A DNA stretch of 20,641 nt from an uncultured Lachnospiraceae bacterium (GTDB lineage: Bacteria > Bacillota > Clostridia > Lachnospirales > Lachnospiraceae). Positions 7,115-15,072 of this stretch are shown in pieces. A model generated the notes under the pieces. That model worked only from the letters and a program-made list of their open reading frames with translations. It searched no databases and was not told the origin of the DNA. The translations under genes and the position numbers were made by a program. Numbering within the stretch: position 1 is the first letter of the stretch; each line of letters begins with the position of its first letter. The stretch is from contig CAJUIM010000062.1 of the NCBI GenBank assembly GCA_910586275.1, positions 1 to 20,641 on the forward strand. The letters are read 5' to 3'.

Positions 7115-7143
7115 AGCCTGCGGGAGCGCGGCGTCCGCAGGCT
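7115..7143 (+). other. Intergenic hairpin between binding protein and first permease
   Basis: AGCCTGCGG (7115-7123) pairs perfectly with CCGCAGGCT (7135-7143) around an 11-base GC-rich loop, in the 100-bp gap after the binding-protein stop. There is no T tract. Such hairpins between binding-protein and permease genes commonly stabilise the upstream mRNA or reduce read-through, so the binding protein is made in excess. That role is inferred here. Confidence 0.6.
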
Positions 7144-7181
7144 TGGTACGCCTAACAGCCGTGCAGAAACGAGGGTGAAAC

Positions 7182-8105
7182 ATGGCACGAACGAAAAAGA
7201 AGTTCCGTTGGAGGGATTTTCTTCCCTATTATCTCCTGGCATTGCCGGGAATCATCTATATGATCTGCAACAACTATCTTCCCATGTTCGGCATTGTCAT
7301 TGCTTTTAAAAACTTGAATTTCCGGAAGGGAATCATGGGAAGCGACTGGTGCGGGTTTGACAATTTTAAATTTCTGTTTGCATCGAAAGATGCTTGGGCA
7401 ATTACGAGAAATACCATACTATATAATGTGGCATTTATCATACTGACAACCCTGATTGCCATAGCCGTGGCAATATTGATCAATGAAATCAAAAGCAGAA
7501 CGGCCAGTAAGCTGTACCAGAGCCTGATCCTTTTGCCTTATCTGATGAGCTGGGTTATTGTCAGCTATCTGGCTTATGCCATGCTTTCCGGCGAGACAGG
7601 CATGATAAACAACGGTATTTTTAAGGCATTGGGAATGAAGTCCGTTTCCTGGTACAACGAACCGAAATACTGGCCGTTTATTTTGACTTTTGTTCATTTA
7701 TGGAAAACCGTTGGTTATGCCATGATCATTTATTACAGCAGCATCGTAGGCATAAGTCAGGATTATTTTGAAGCGGCCACACTGGATGGGGCATCCAAAT
7801 GGCAGCAGATTAAATACATAACCCTGCCGCTTTTAAAACCTACCATGATTACTATGCTGGTGCTTCAGGTAGGCCGCATTTTCTATTCGGACTTCGGGCT
7901 GTTCTATCAGATTCCGATGAACAGCGGCACGCTTTACAGTGTAACAAGGACAATCGACGTATATGTATATAATGCATTGATGAAGAGCAGTGATTTCGGT
8001 ATGTCCAGCGCGGCAAGCGTATATCAGTCCATAGTCGGCTTTGTATTGATTATTGCGGTCAATGCGCTGCTTCGTAAGACAAGCAAAGAAAATGCATTAT
8101 TTTAG
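7182..8105 (+). CDS. ABC transporter permease, MalF/LplB-like
   Basis: This 307-residue integral membrane protein starts at ATG 7182, preceded by GAGGGTG. About six hydrophobic segments are visible, beginning with FLPYYLLALPGIIYMICNNY near residue 13 and ending with the segment just before the terminal KTSKENALF. The cytoplasmic EAA loop, YFEAATLDGASKWQQIKYITLP, contacts the ATPase and marks it as a CUT1 sugar permease. The N-terminal LPGIIYM...YLPMFGIVIAFK...GFDNFKFLF pattern is that of the LplB/YtcP subgroup that pairs with LplA-like lipoproteins. It lies 14 bp before the second permease and forms the membrane channel with it. Confidence 0.93.
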   Translation: MARTKKKFRWRDFLPYYLLALPGIIYMICNNYLPMFGIVIAFKNLNFRKGIMGSDWCGFDNFKFLFASKDAWAITRNTILYNVAFIILTTLIAIAVAILINEIKSRTASKLYQSLILLPYLMSWVIVSYLAYAMLSGETGMINNGIFKALGMKSVSWYNEPKYWPFILTFVHLWKTVGYAMIIYYSSIVGISQDYFEAATLDGASKWQQIKYITLPLLKPTMITMLVLQVGRIFYSDFGLFYQIPMNSGTLYSVTRTIDVYVYNALMKSSDFGMSSAASVYQSIVGFVLIIAVNALLRKTSKENALF

Positions 8106-8119
8106 AGGGAGGGAGCAGA

Positions 8120-9019
8120 ATGAGAGACAAAACGATAAGAGAAAGTACTGTGTGGCAGATTGCCGCACATGCAATTATGATTTCCGGCTCTTTGCTGGCA
8201 CTGCTTCCTTTTATCCTTCTGGTGATTGCCTCTTTTACGGATAACCAGACGGCATTGGTGAACGGATATTCTTTCTTTCCGGCGAAGTGGAGCCTGGAGG
8301 CATATGAATATATTGCAAGGGAATGGGTCACGGTAGGCCGGGCTTATCTGATGACAATCGTTGTTACCGTGGTAGGTACGGTTCTCAGTCTGGTGCTTAC
8401 CAGCACATTTGCCTTTGCAGTCAGCAACGACAGGCTGCCGGGCCATAAACTGCTGATGTTCCTAAGTATTTTTACTATGCTGTTCAACGGCGGCATTGTG
8501 GCCAGTTATTATGTATATTCCAATATCTTTCATATAAAAGATACTATATTTGCTTTGATTGTCCCCAATCTGCTGATGACTCCTTTCAATGTAGTGCTGG
8601 TGAAAAATTATTATAAGAACAGCATCAGCCCAAGCATACTGGAGGCTGCGAGGATTGACGGCGCGTCGGTGTTTCAGGTGTTCCATAAGATTGTCATTCC
8701 GCTGTCGGTGCCTATTCTGGCTACCATCGGCCTGATGACGGCCATTGCCTACTGGAACGACTGGACCAACGGTTTATATTATCTGACGGAAAGGAACGGC
8801 GTGAAACTGTATACCATTCAGCTGGTATTAAATAAGATTAACGAAAACATTAATTTCCTGGCAAATAATTCGGAACTGGCGGCGAAAGCGGCTTCCCTGC
8901 CGTCCACGACGATGCGGATGGCGATTGCCGTAGTGGGCGTGCTGCCGATTATGATTGCCTACCCGTTCTTCCAGAAATATTTTGTGAAAGGCATTACGTT
9001 AGGCGGGGTAAAGGAATAA
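8120..9019 (+). CDS. ABC transporter permease, MalG/LplC-like
   Basis: This 299-residue permease starts at ATG 8120 behind a strong GGAGGG (8109-8114). It has about six hydrophobic segments, the EAA motif ILEAARIDGASVFQVFHKIVIPLSVP, and the C-terminal ending AYPFFQKYFVKGITLGGVKE typical of the LplC/YtcP group. It completes the binding protein-permease-permease set. No ATPase gene is present in the window, as is usual for CUT1 systems in Firmicutes, which share an MsmK/UgpC-like ATPase encoded elsewhere. A purine-rich tandem repeat begins about 10 bp after its stop. Confidence 0.93.
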   Translation: MRDKTIRESTVWQIAAHAIMISGSLLALLPFILLVIASFTDNQTALVNGYSFFPAKWSLEAYEYIAREWVTVGRAYLMTIVVTVVGTVLSLVLTSTFAFAVSNDRLPGHKLLMFLSIFTMLFNGGIVASYYVYSNIFHIKDTIFALIVPNLLMTPFNVVLVKNYYKNSISPSILEAARIDGASVFQVFHKIVIPLSVPILATIGLMTAIAYWNDWTNGLYYLTERNGVKLYTIQLVLNKINENINFLANNSELAAKAASLPSTTMRMAIAVVGVLPIMIAYPFFQKYFVKGITLGGVKE

Positions 9020-9030
9020 CCAAAAGGCAG

Positions 9031-9310
9031 GAGCAGCGGGCAAGAAAAGCGGAAGGAACAGAGGAAGGAATAAGCCGGAAAGAGTAGGCAGGAGAGAAGA
9101 AAGGGGAAGGGTAAGCAGGGAGAGCAGACGGAAGAGAAGAAAGTGGAAGCGCGAGCAGGAAAGGCAAGCGGAAGAGAAGAGAGGGGAAGCACGAGCAGGA
9201 AAGGCAAGCGGAGGAGAAGAAAGGGGAAGGGCAAGCAGAAAAAACAGGTGGAAGGGAAGAAGGGGAGGGGTCGGCAAGAAAAGCGGGCGGAAGAGCAGAC
9301 GGAAAAGTGC
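9031..9310. repeat. Purine-rich 40-bp tandem repeat, about seven units
   Basis: The stretch divides into 40-bp units. The clearest are 9151-9190 and 9191-9230, both containing GAGCAGGAAAGGCAAGCGGA, with good copies at 9071-9110, 9111-9150 and 9231-9270 and degenerate ones at 9031-9070 and 9271-9310. The + strand is almost free of T, with about seven in 280 bases, so the minus strand lacks stop codons and shows several leucine/serine/proline-rich reading frames with no gene features. The unit length is not a multiple of three. The array lies between the second permease and the metallohydrolase gene. A promoter, terminator or coding role is not evident. Confidence 0.8.
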
Positions 9311-9539
9311 AGAAAATAGTGGAAGTGGGGAAGGAAAAATGAGAAAATATAAGGGAAAAGAACAAAATGTGAAACAGAGCGTGCCTTAAAATTTATTTTT
9401 CAGTCTGCCGTGGCAGTCCGCTTCTTTCTCCGTGCCTTGTTTGGAGCCGGACTTCAGAAGAAATCAATTCATGCGGAAAGGCAGAAAGGTTCTTCCGGCA
9501 GAAGATATTTTATGGGATCGCTCCGGGAAGGGAGAAAGT
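9311..9539 (+). other. Gap before the metallohydrolase gene
   Basis: The purine-rich character continues to about 9385, then changes to mixed sequence containing a short inverted repeat CTGCC/GGCAG near 9413. No clear promoter, terminator or small gene was seen. The frame of the next gene is open from 9432, but the ribosome binding site supports the start at 9540. Confidence 0.4.
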
Positions 9540-10358
9540 ATGAAATATTCATTTGAACAGAAAAAATTAAGTGAGCATGTCACACAGATTACGGAGGCAA
9601 GCGGCGTATCGGCGTTCCTTGTGACGGGAACGCAGCGTGCGGCGCTGCTGGATACCTGCAGCGGGCTGAAAGGGCTGAAGGAAACGGTTGGCGCATTGAC
9701 TTCGCTTCCTCTGGATGTCATCCTGACGCATGGCCATGGAGACCATGCGGGGAGTGCGGCAGATTTTGAGAACGTATATATGCATCCCGCAGACCGGGAA
9801 CTGCGAAAGCAGCATAACCTCACTATGCGGATGGACTATGTGCAGACGATGCTTGGGCCGGAGGCGGAATTGTCCGAAGAGGATTTTGTGCCGGATGCCG
9901 AAGGGGTTTTTGCAGAACTTACGGATGGGCAGGTTTTTGATTTGGGCGGCATACGGCTGGAAATTATTCATGTGCCGGGTCATACAAAGGGAAGCTGCTG
10001 CGTGCTGCTGCAGGAGGAGTCGGCCATTCTGTTCGGGGATGCCTGCAATGTGAATACGTTGGTAATGGATGAAAACAGCACTGATATCAGCGGCTACCGC
10101 AGAAGCCTGGAATATTTAAAGACTTTCGGCGGCCGGTATGGGACGGTATATTATTCCCATGGGCCGGCGGTAGGGCCAAGAGAATGCTTGGAGGATAATA
10201 TTGAACTGTGCGGACGGATACTGGCGGGGACGGATGATGCCATTCCCTGCGAGTTTTTCGGGCGGAAAGCAATCAGGGCCGCAGCAATCAGCCCGGATTT
10301 CAGACGTGTGGACGGAAAGTTCGGCAATATTGTTTATAGTGAACTGACGAGAAAGTGA
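9540..10358 (+). CDS. Metallo-beta-lactamase-fold hydrolase
   Basis: This encodes 272 residues from ATG 9540, five bases after GGGAG (9530-9534). Upstream in-frame ATG and other starts back to 9432 lack ribosome binding sites and similarity. The metal-binding motif HGHGDH is complete (H64, H66, D68, H69), followed by H148 (VPGHTKGS), the bridging D167 (LFGDACN) and H207 (YYSHGPA). These are the ligands of a two-metal glyoxalase II-like hydrolase. The family cleaves thioesters, lactones, phosphodiesters and other esters, so the substrate cannot be named. No signal peptide is seen, so it is cytoplasmic. Its position between the transporter and the rhamnosidase genes suggests a linked role, perhaps opening a lactone or ester freed from the imported compound. 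It could also be an unrelated passenger. Confidence 0.88.
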   Translation: MKYSFEQKKLSEHVTQITEASGVSAFLVTGTQRAALLDTCSGLKGLKETVGALTSLPLDVILTHGHGDHAGSAADFENVYMHPADRELRKQHNLTMRMDYVQTMLGPEAELSEEDFVPDAEGVFAELTDGQVFDLGGIRLEIIHVPGHTKGSCCVLLQEESAILFGDACNVNTLVMDENSTDISGYRRSLEYLKTFGGRYGTVYYSHGPAVGPRECLEDNIELCGRILAGTDDAIPCEFFGRKAIRAAAISPDFRRVDGKFGNIVYSELTRK

Positions 10359-10373
10359 TGCGGTTTCTTTCCT

Positions 10374-10555
10374 CACGCTCTAGAGCGTGTCTGAAAATTC
10401 AGGCAAGTCCTTGGGGGAAATATAAGCCGGGCCGGAAATGAAAGTTCCGCTCTGCCTGCTTTGTGCGATTGCCGCGTTAAAATTTCCGGTGGGTGCATCC
10501 AATGGCCGTGGAAATTTTGCCGCGTACCGGCGCAAATCATGCAAAGCGGAATTTT
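10374..10555. repeat. Palindrome and nested inverted repeats: possible miniature element
   Basis: A perfect 16-bp palindrome CACGCTCTAGAGCGTG (10374-10389) follows the metallohydrolase stop. Further on, 10441-10555 has nested arms: AAAGTTCCGC (10441-10450) pairs with GCGGAATTTT (10546-10555) allowing one G-U, and AAAATTTCC (10479-10487) pairs with GGAAATTTT (10510-10518), with CGCG steps outside it. The ~115-bp fold has no open reading frame support and could be a MITE/REP-like sequence or a leader structure of the downstream gene. No target-site duplication was found. Confidence 0.4.
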
Positions 10556-10590
10556 GGTTTCTGTCATGGGATATGGTGCAAACAGATAAA

Positions 10591-10604
10591 TGACACTTAT
10601 GTCA
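10591..10604. promoter_or_regulatory. Small palindrome before the GH106-like gene
   Basis: TGACA-CTTA-TGTCA is a perfect inverted repeat 45 bp before the start codon at 10649. It could be an operator or a weak hairpin in the leader. No good -35/-10 pair was identified around it. Confidence 0.25.
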
Positions 10605-10648
10605 AAAAGAAGTGTTTTCAGAGAGAAAAGCAGAAAGGAAGGAATCTT

Positions 10649-13435
10649 ATGTTATTAAAAGAACGTATGAATCAGCTGCTGAAGGGAGAAGGGGAGAATT
10701 ATATTTTCCCTTTTTTTTGGCAGCATGGTGAGGAAGAAAGCGTTCTGCGGGAGTATATGCAGAAAATACAGGAGGCCAATATCGGGGCGGTCTGCGTGGA
10801 AAGCCGTCCGCATCCGGAGTTTGCACAGGAGGGCTGGTGGAATGACATGGATGTCATTTTAGACGAGGCGGGAAAGCGGAAGATGAAAGTATGGATATTG
10901 GACGATAAGCATTTTCCTACCGGCTATGCGGTTGGCGCCATGGAGAAGGCGGATAAGGAACTGTGTCATCAATATCTGGACTATAATGAATTAGAGACGT
11001 GGGGGCCTAGGCCTCAGATGGAGATACGGCCTGAGGAGTATGCAAAACCGCAGCCGCAGCCGCCTTGGCTGCCTCCTATGCCGGGGGAGCCGAAGCGGAA
11101 GCATGGGGATGACAGGCTGCTTCGTGTGCTTGCCTGCCCGGTGGGGGAAAAGGGGAGAATCGGAGAGCCTTTGGATTTGACCGAGTTAGTTAGGGAAGAC
11201 GGAAGACTGTTCTGGGACGTGCCCTCCGGTTTTTGGAAGATTTATGTGATTTATCTGACCTATGATGCCAGAGGCAGGAATGATTACATAAATTTTCTGG
11301 ATGAGAGATCCTGCCGTCTATTGATTGATGCGGTCTATGAGCCTCATTATGAGCATTATAAGGAATTGTTCGGGACGGTAATTGCGGGATTTTTCAGTGA
11401 TGAGCCGCCGATTGGGAATACTCCGGGGTATACCAGAGGGGACTTAATCGGCAATCCGCAGATGTCACTGCCTTGGTCGGGGGCAATGCAGGGCGCAATG
11501 GAGAGAGAATACGGGAAAGGCTGGGAAGCGGAACTGGCATATTTATGGAAAGACGGAAGCGACGGGCATCGGACCGCAAAAATACGCACCGCTTATATGA
11601 ATGCGGTCAGCAAACTGGTTTCCCAATGTTTTTCCGGGCAGCTGGGACGGTGGTGTGAGGATCATGGGGTGGAATATATCGGGCATATGCTGGAGGACTG
11701 TGATTCCAGTGCCAATCTGGGCCCCAGCATGGGACACTTTTTCCGAGGGCTGTCCGGGCAGCATATGGCCGGCATTGACAATATCGGCGGACAGGTGCTG
11801 CCGGGCGGGCAGGACGTGAATCGGCACGAGCCGGATCTGTGCCAGGACAGTGCCGGATTTTACCATTATATGCTGGGAAGGATGGGGGCTTCCATGGCGG
11901 CCATTGACCCGAAGAAGGCGGGACGCTGCATGTGTGAGAATTTCGGCGCATATGGCTGGCGTGCCGGCGTGGGACTGGAAAAGTATCTGACCGATCATTT
12001 TCTCGCAAGAGGGGTAAACCGTTTCGTGCCCCATGCATTTTCGCCAAAGGCATTCCCGGATCCGGACTGTCCTCCGCATTTTTATGCCCACGGGGAAAAT
12101 CCCCAGTATCGGGCATTCGGGGAACTGATGGGGTATACCAACCGTATCTGCCATCTGATTGACGGCGGTTTGCAGCATGCGCCGGTGGCGGTTCTTTATC
12201 ATGGGGAAAGTCAGTGGGGAGGCGCATATGAAAGCAATATACTGACTTGCCGTGTGCTTACCCGGAATCAGATTAACTTTCTGATTATTCCGGCGGATGT
12301 GCTGGAAGACGGGGAAGAAAGCCATACGGTTTTTATGGAAAAAGAAAAGATATTGCGGGTCAACGGCGTGGAATGCCTGGCATTGGTGATTTCCGGCTGT
12401 GATTATCTGCCAAAGGCGGCTGCCGAATTTGCAGTCAGGGCACATAACGCGGGTTTTCCGGTTATTTTCACAGACAGGCTGCCGGAGGGAATATCCGATA
12501 CGGATGCCGGAACAAGCATGGGGCTGATCCGGGAACTGCAGTCCTGTCCGGTAACGGCGGCGGAATGCTTGGCGGAAGAATTTGCGGATTCCCGCTATCG
12601 TACGGTGCAGACGGAGCAGGAACTGCCTGATCTGACGGCTTACCGTTATCGGAATGGCGGGGATGTTTATCTGCTGCTGAACGAGGATGTTTCCCAAAGG
12701 GTGGATCAGTGGATTGCTTTGCCCGGGCTGGAGCCAGGGCAAAGCATACAAGTTTATGATGCCTGGAGGAATAGGCTGGTGCCTGCAAAAGTGCGCCGCA
12801 CCGGGAATGAAACTGCGGTCCGGATTGCGCTGGAGCCGTTGGAGATGACAGTGCTGTATTGCGGAAAAGCGGATGAGACGGAAACCGGAGAGGACGGCGG
12901 CAGACAGGGACGGCGGACAGAGCAGAACACGCCTTATGAGTCGGCGGCACTGCATGGATCGGCGATATTATACGACCCGGAGGCTTTGCGGGAGCCGTCA
13001 GAGGAGCTGCTGCTGGAAGGACTTAAAGTGGTAAGGTGCGAGGCCAAGGATTATCCGGATTTTCAAGGGGAAGAGGAGGCCGACCTTGCTCATGGGATGG
13101 CGCGGATGCACCCTCAATTTTCCGGTTTTTACCGTTACCAAACTGTGGTTTCTTTGGAAGGACGGAAGACGGCGGAACTGGAACTGGAGGAGGTCTTTGA
13201 TTCGGCCGAAGTCATTGTCAACGGGCGGTCGGCCGGGATACGGGTAGCCAAGCCTTATCGGTTTGATATAACGGAATTTCTGCAGGACGGGAAAAATGAC
13301 ATTTGCATTGAGGTGGCTACGACACTGGAGCGGAAAGCGGCCGCCATGGGAATCACAGACGGAGGAATGGGGAAACCGACACCACTGTCACCTACAGGGA
13401 TTGTGGGAAATGTGGTACTGAAAAGATTTGACTGA
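10649..13435 (+). CDS. GH106-like glycosidase, putative alpha-L-rhamnosidase
   Basis: This encodes 928 residues from ATG 10649, behind AGGAAGGAA; the longer frame from 10493 lies in structured leader sequence. There is no signal peptide, so it should be cytoplasmic. The N-terminal barrel shows the family pattern: FPFFWQHGEEE near residue 24, then KIQEANIGAVCVESRPHPEF and MKVWILDDKHFPTGYAVG. A conserved FFSDEP box follows at 248-253 (D251, E252), then CENFG (E430) and the segment VNRFVPHAFSPKAFPDPDCPPHFYAHGENPQYRAFGELMGYTNR in shortened family form. The C-terminal ~110 residues form a jelly-roll-like domain (SAEVIVNGRSAGIRVAKPYRFDI...TGIVGNVVLK). GH106 enzymes release alpha-L-rhamnose. Assignment to the GH106-related group is by motif memory, the substrate is inferred, and which Glu is catalytic was not proven. 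It heads a run of genes continuing into the esterase 41 bp downstream. Confidence 0.8.
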   Translation: MLLKERMNQLLKGEGENYIFPFFWQHGEEESVLREYMQKIQEANIGAVCVESRPHPEFAQEGWWNDMDVILDEAGKRKMKVWILDDKHFPTGYAVGAMEKADKELCHQYLDYNELETWGPRPQMEIRPEEYAKPQPQPPWLPPMPGEPKRKHGDDRLLRVLACPVGEKGRIGEPLDLTELVREDGRLFWDVPSGFWKIYVIYLTYDARGRNDYINFLDERSCRLLIDAVYEPHYEHYKELFGTVIAGFFSDEPPIGNTPGYTRGDLIGNPQMSLPWSGAMQGAMEREYGKGWEAELAYLWKDGSDGHRTAKIRTAYMNAVSKLVSQCFSGQLGRWCEDHGVEYIGHMLEDCDSSANLGPSMGHFFRGLSGQHMAGIDNIGGQVLPGGQDVNRHEPDLCQDSAGFYHYMLGRMGASMAAIDPKKAGRCMCENFGAYGWRAGVGLEKYLTDHFLARGVNRFVPHAFSPKAFPDPDCPPHFYAHGENPQYRAFGELMGYTNRICHLIDGGLQHAPVAVLYHGESQWGGAYESNILTCRVLTRNQINFLIIPADVLEDGEESHTVFMEKEKILRVNGVECLALVISGCDYLPKAAAEFAVRAHNAGFPVIFTDRLPEGISDTDAGTSMGLIRELQSCPVTAAECLAEEFADSRYRTVQTEQELPDLTAYRYRNGGDVYLLLNEDVSQRVDQWIALPGLEPGQSIQVYDAWRNRLVPAKVRRTGNETAVRIALEPLEMTVLYCGKADETETGEDGGRQGRRTEQNTPYESAALHGSAILYDPEALREPSEELLLEGLKVVRCEAKDYPDFQGEEEADLAHGMARMHPQFSGFYRYQTVVSLEGRKTAELELEEVFDSAEVIVNGRSAGIRVAKPYRFDITEFLQDGKNDICIEVATTLERKAAAMGITDGGMGKPTPLSPTGIVGNVVLKRFD

Positions 13436-13476
13436 GAGTCCCTTGCGGCAGAAGAGCGGAGAAGGAGGTTTTTGCA

Positions 13477-14976
13477 TTGGAAGGATGTATGACGGAAACG
13501 AAAAGCGGAATGGTAAGAGGTTATATAAGAGACGGAATCCGGGAATATCTGGGGATTCCTTATGCGAAGCCGCCGGTGGGGGAACTGCGGCTGAAAAGGG
13601 CGGTTCCTTATGTATGGGACGGGATTTATGATGCGGCAGGGTATGGGGAGCCTTCCGTGCAGTATGAAAACGGGGAACTGTTGGGGAGCGAAGACTGCCT
13701 GACGCTGAATATCCGTACGCCGCTGACAGGGGAAAAGCTGCCGGTATTGGTTTATATCCATGGGGGCGGTTTCAATACCGGGTCGGCAAGCCTGCCTCTT
13801 TATGACGGCAAGGCTTTTGTCCGGCAAGGGATTGTTTATGTGTCCATTCAGTACCGTCTGAATGTATGGGGATTTTATGATTTTACCGTTTATCCTGCCG
13901 GGAAGGATTTTGACAGCAATTGCGGGTTGTCCGATCAGATTCTTGCAATGCGTTGGATACATGAAAATATACAGGCTTTCGGGGGCGACCCGAACCGCGT
14001 GACGATTGCCGGGGAATCGGCGGGAGGCACTTCCATGCTGAATATGATAGGGGCGCCGGGGGCAAAGGGAACGTTCCGGCAGGCTATCATTTCCAGCGCG
14101 GTGCCCAATGCTTATTTTACTCATGCGCAGAGTAAGGAAGACACGGATTTGTTTCTGGAAGGGATGGGCTGGGAGGAAAAAGATGTGGCGAAGCTGAAAA
14201 CGGTGGATGCCTATGCCGTGCAGAAAGGGAATGCCTATATGTCTGACAGGCATCAGTATAAAAATCCGGGCTATTTCCTGCAATCCCCGGTTTTGGACGA
14301 CTTGCTGCCGCAGAGACCGTTGGATGCCATTAGGGAAGGCGCGGCGGCAGGCATAAAAATCATGATTGGGACGAACCGTCATGAAGGCTCTATGTTTGTC
14401 CGCCCGGAAAAAACGGTTTTCCCCAATTCTTGGGAAATGATAGAGGAGATGTTCCAAAAAAACGGGCATGAAAATGCGTTTGCGGCGGTTCGGGACTATT
14501 ATGAGCCGCAAAACGGCAGGAAGGTAAACGGGATAGGGCTGGGATTTATTGATTTTGCCACCGACTATGCTTTTCAGGTTCCGGCAGTGAAACTGGCTAG
14601 GGCACAGAAGAAATACGGAGACGTGTGGATGTACCGTTTTGACTTTGCCAGTGATTTTATGACGGAAATCGGGCTTTTGGCAGGGCATGCCATGGAGCTG
14701 CCCTATGTATTTCAGAAAAAAGATTTCGGATGGATGGCGGAAGAGCAGAAAAGGCCGCAGAAGGATGTAGTCAATGCACTGGCAGATAAGATGCATGCCT
14801 CTTGGGCAGAGTTTGTGAAAAACGGGGATCCTATGCAAGGGAAATGGCCTCAGTATGAGGATCGTGACGGCATAGGGAAAGTCTGTATCTATGATGCCGA
14901 AACGCATATAGAGGATTTGGACCGCCGGGAACTGATGAAGCTGTGGGGAGATATGAAATTTTACGGCGGGGGCTGA
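13477..14976 (+). CDS. Type-B carboxylesterase (alpha/beta hydrolase)
   Basis: This encodes 499 residues from a TTG start at 13477. The strong AAGGAGG (13462-13468) eight bases upstream favours TTG over the in-frame ATG at 13489, which would be 20 bases away. The catalytic set is complete: oxyanion-hole HGGGF at 95-99, nucleophile S181 in GESAGG, E303 in GTNRHEGSMF, and H404 in AGHAMELPYVF. SEDCLTLNI (71-79) is also a family hallmark. No signal peptide is seen, so it should be cytoplasmic. Type-B carboxylesterases hydrolyse carboxylic esters. Between two rhamnosidase-like genes, it may remove acetyl, feruloyl or other acyl groups that block glycosidases. The natural substrate is not readable. 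Confidence 0.9.
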   Translation: MEGCMTETKSGMVRGYIRDGIREYLGIPYAKPPVGELRLKRAVPYVWDGIYDAAGYGEPSVQYENGELLGSEDCLTLNIRTPLTGEKLPVLVYIHGGGFNTGSASLPLYDGKAFVRQGIVYVSIQYRLNVWGFYDFTVYPAGKDFDSNCGLSDQILAMRWIHENIQAFGGDPNRVTIAGESAGGTSMLNMIGAPGAKGTFRQAIISSAVPNAYFTHAQSKEDTDLFLEGMGWEEKDVAKLKTVDAYAVQKGNAYMSDRHQYKNPGYFLQSPVLDDLLPQRPLDAIREGAAAGIKIMIGTNRHEGSMFVRPEKTVFPNSWEMIEEMFQKNGHENAFAAVRDYYEPQNGRKVNGIGLGFIDFATDYAFQVPAVKLARAQKKYGDVWMYRFDFASDFMTEIGLLAGHAMELPYVFQKKDFGWMAEEQKRPQKDVVNALADKMHASWAEFVKNGDPMQGKWPQYEDRDGIGKVCIYDAETHIEDLDRRELMKLWGDMKFYGGG

Positions 14977-15006
14977 AAACAGCAGCATAAAAACAAAAGG
15001 CAGGCC

Positions 15007-15054
15007 GAAAAGCAAGAAAGCAAAAAAAGGGGTATAGAGAAAAGCAAGAAAGCA
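15007..15054. repeat. Short purine-rich direct repeat before the GH78 gene
   Basis: GAAAAGCAAGAAAGCA occurs at 15007-15022 and 15039-15054, a 32-bp period, inside an A/G-rich 96-bp gap. The bias continues into the first codons of the next gene, where AAAAAGACAGGAA occurs twice in phase and encodes two KRQE copies. Composition recalls the 40-bp array at 9031-9310. Confidence 0.6.
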
Positions 15055-15072
15055 GAAAAAGGAAAAACCGAA

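Noticed and set aside
8959..9365. Three overlapping Leu/Ser/Pro-rich frames on the minus strand
   Set aside because: They are a by-product of the T-poor 40-bp repeat, which leaves the complementary strand without stop codons in any frame; no starts with ribosome binding sites were seen.
11543..12955. A 470-codon open frame on the minus strand inside the GH106-like gene
   Set aside because: Same shadow character, no motif, and it lies entirely within a well-supported + strand gene.
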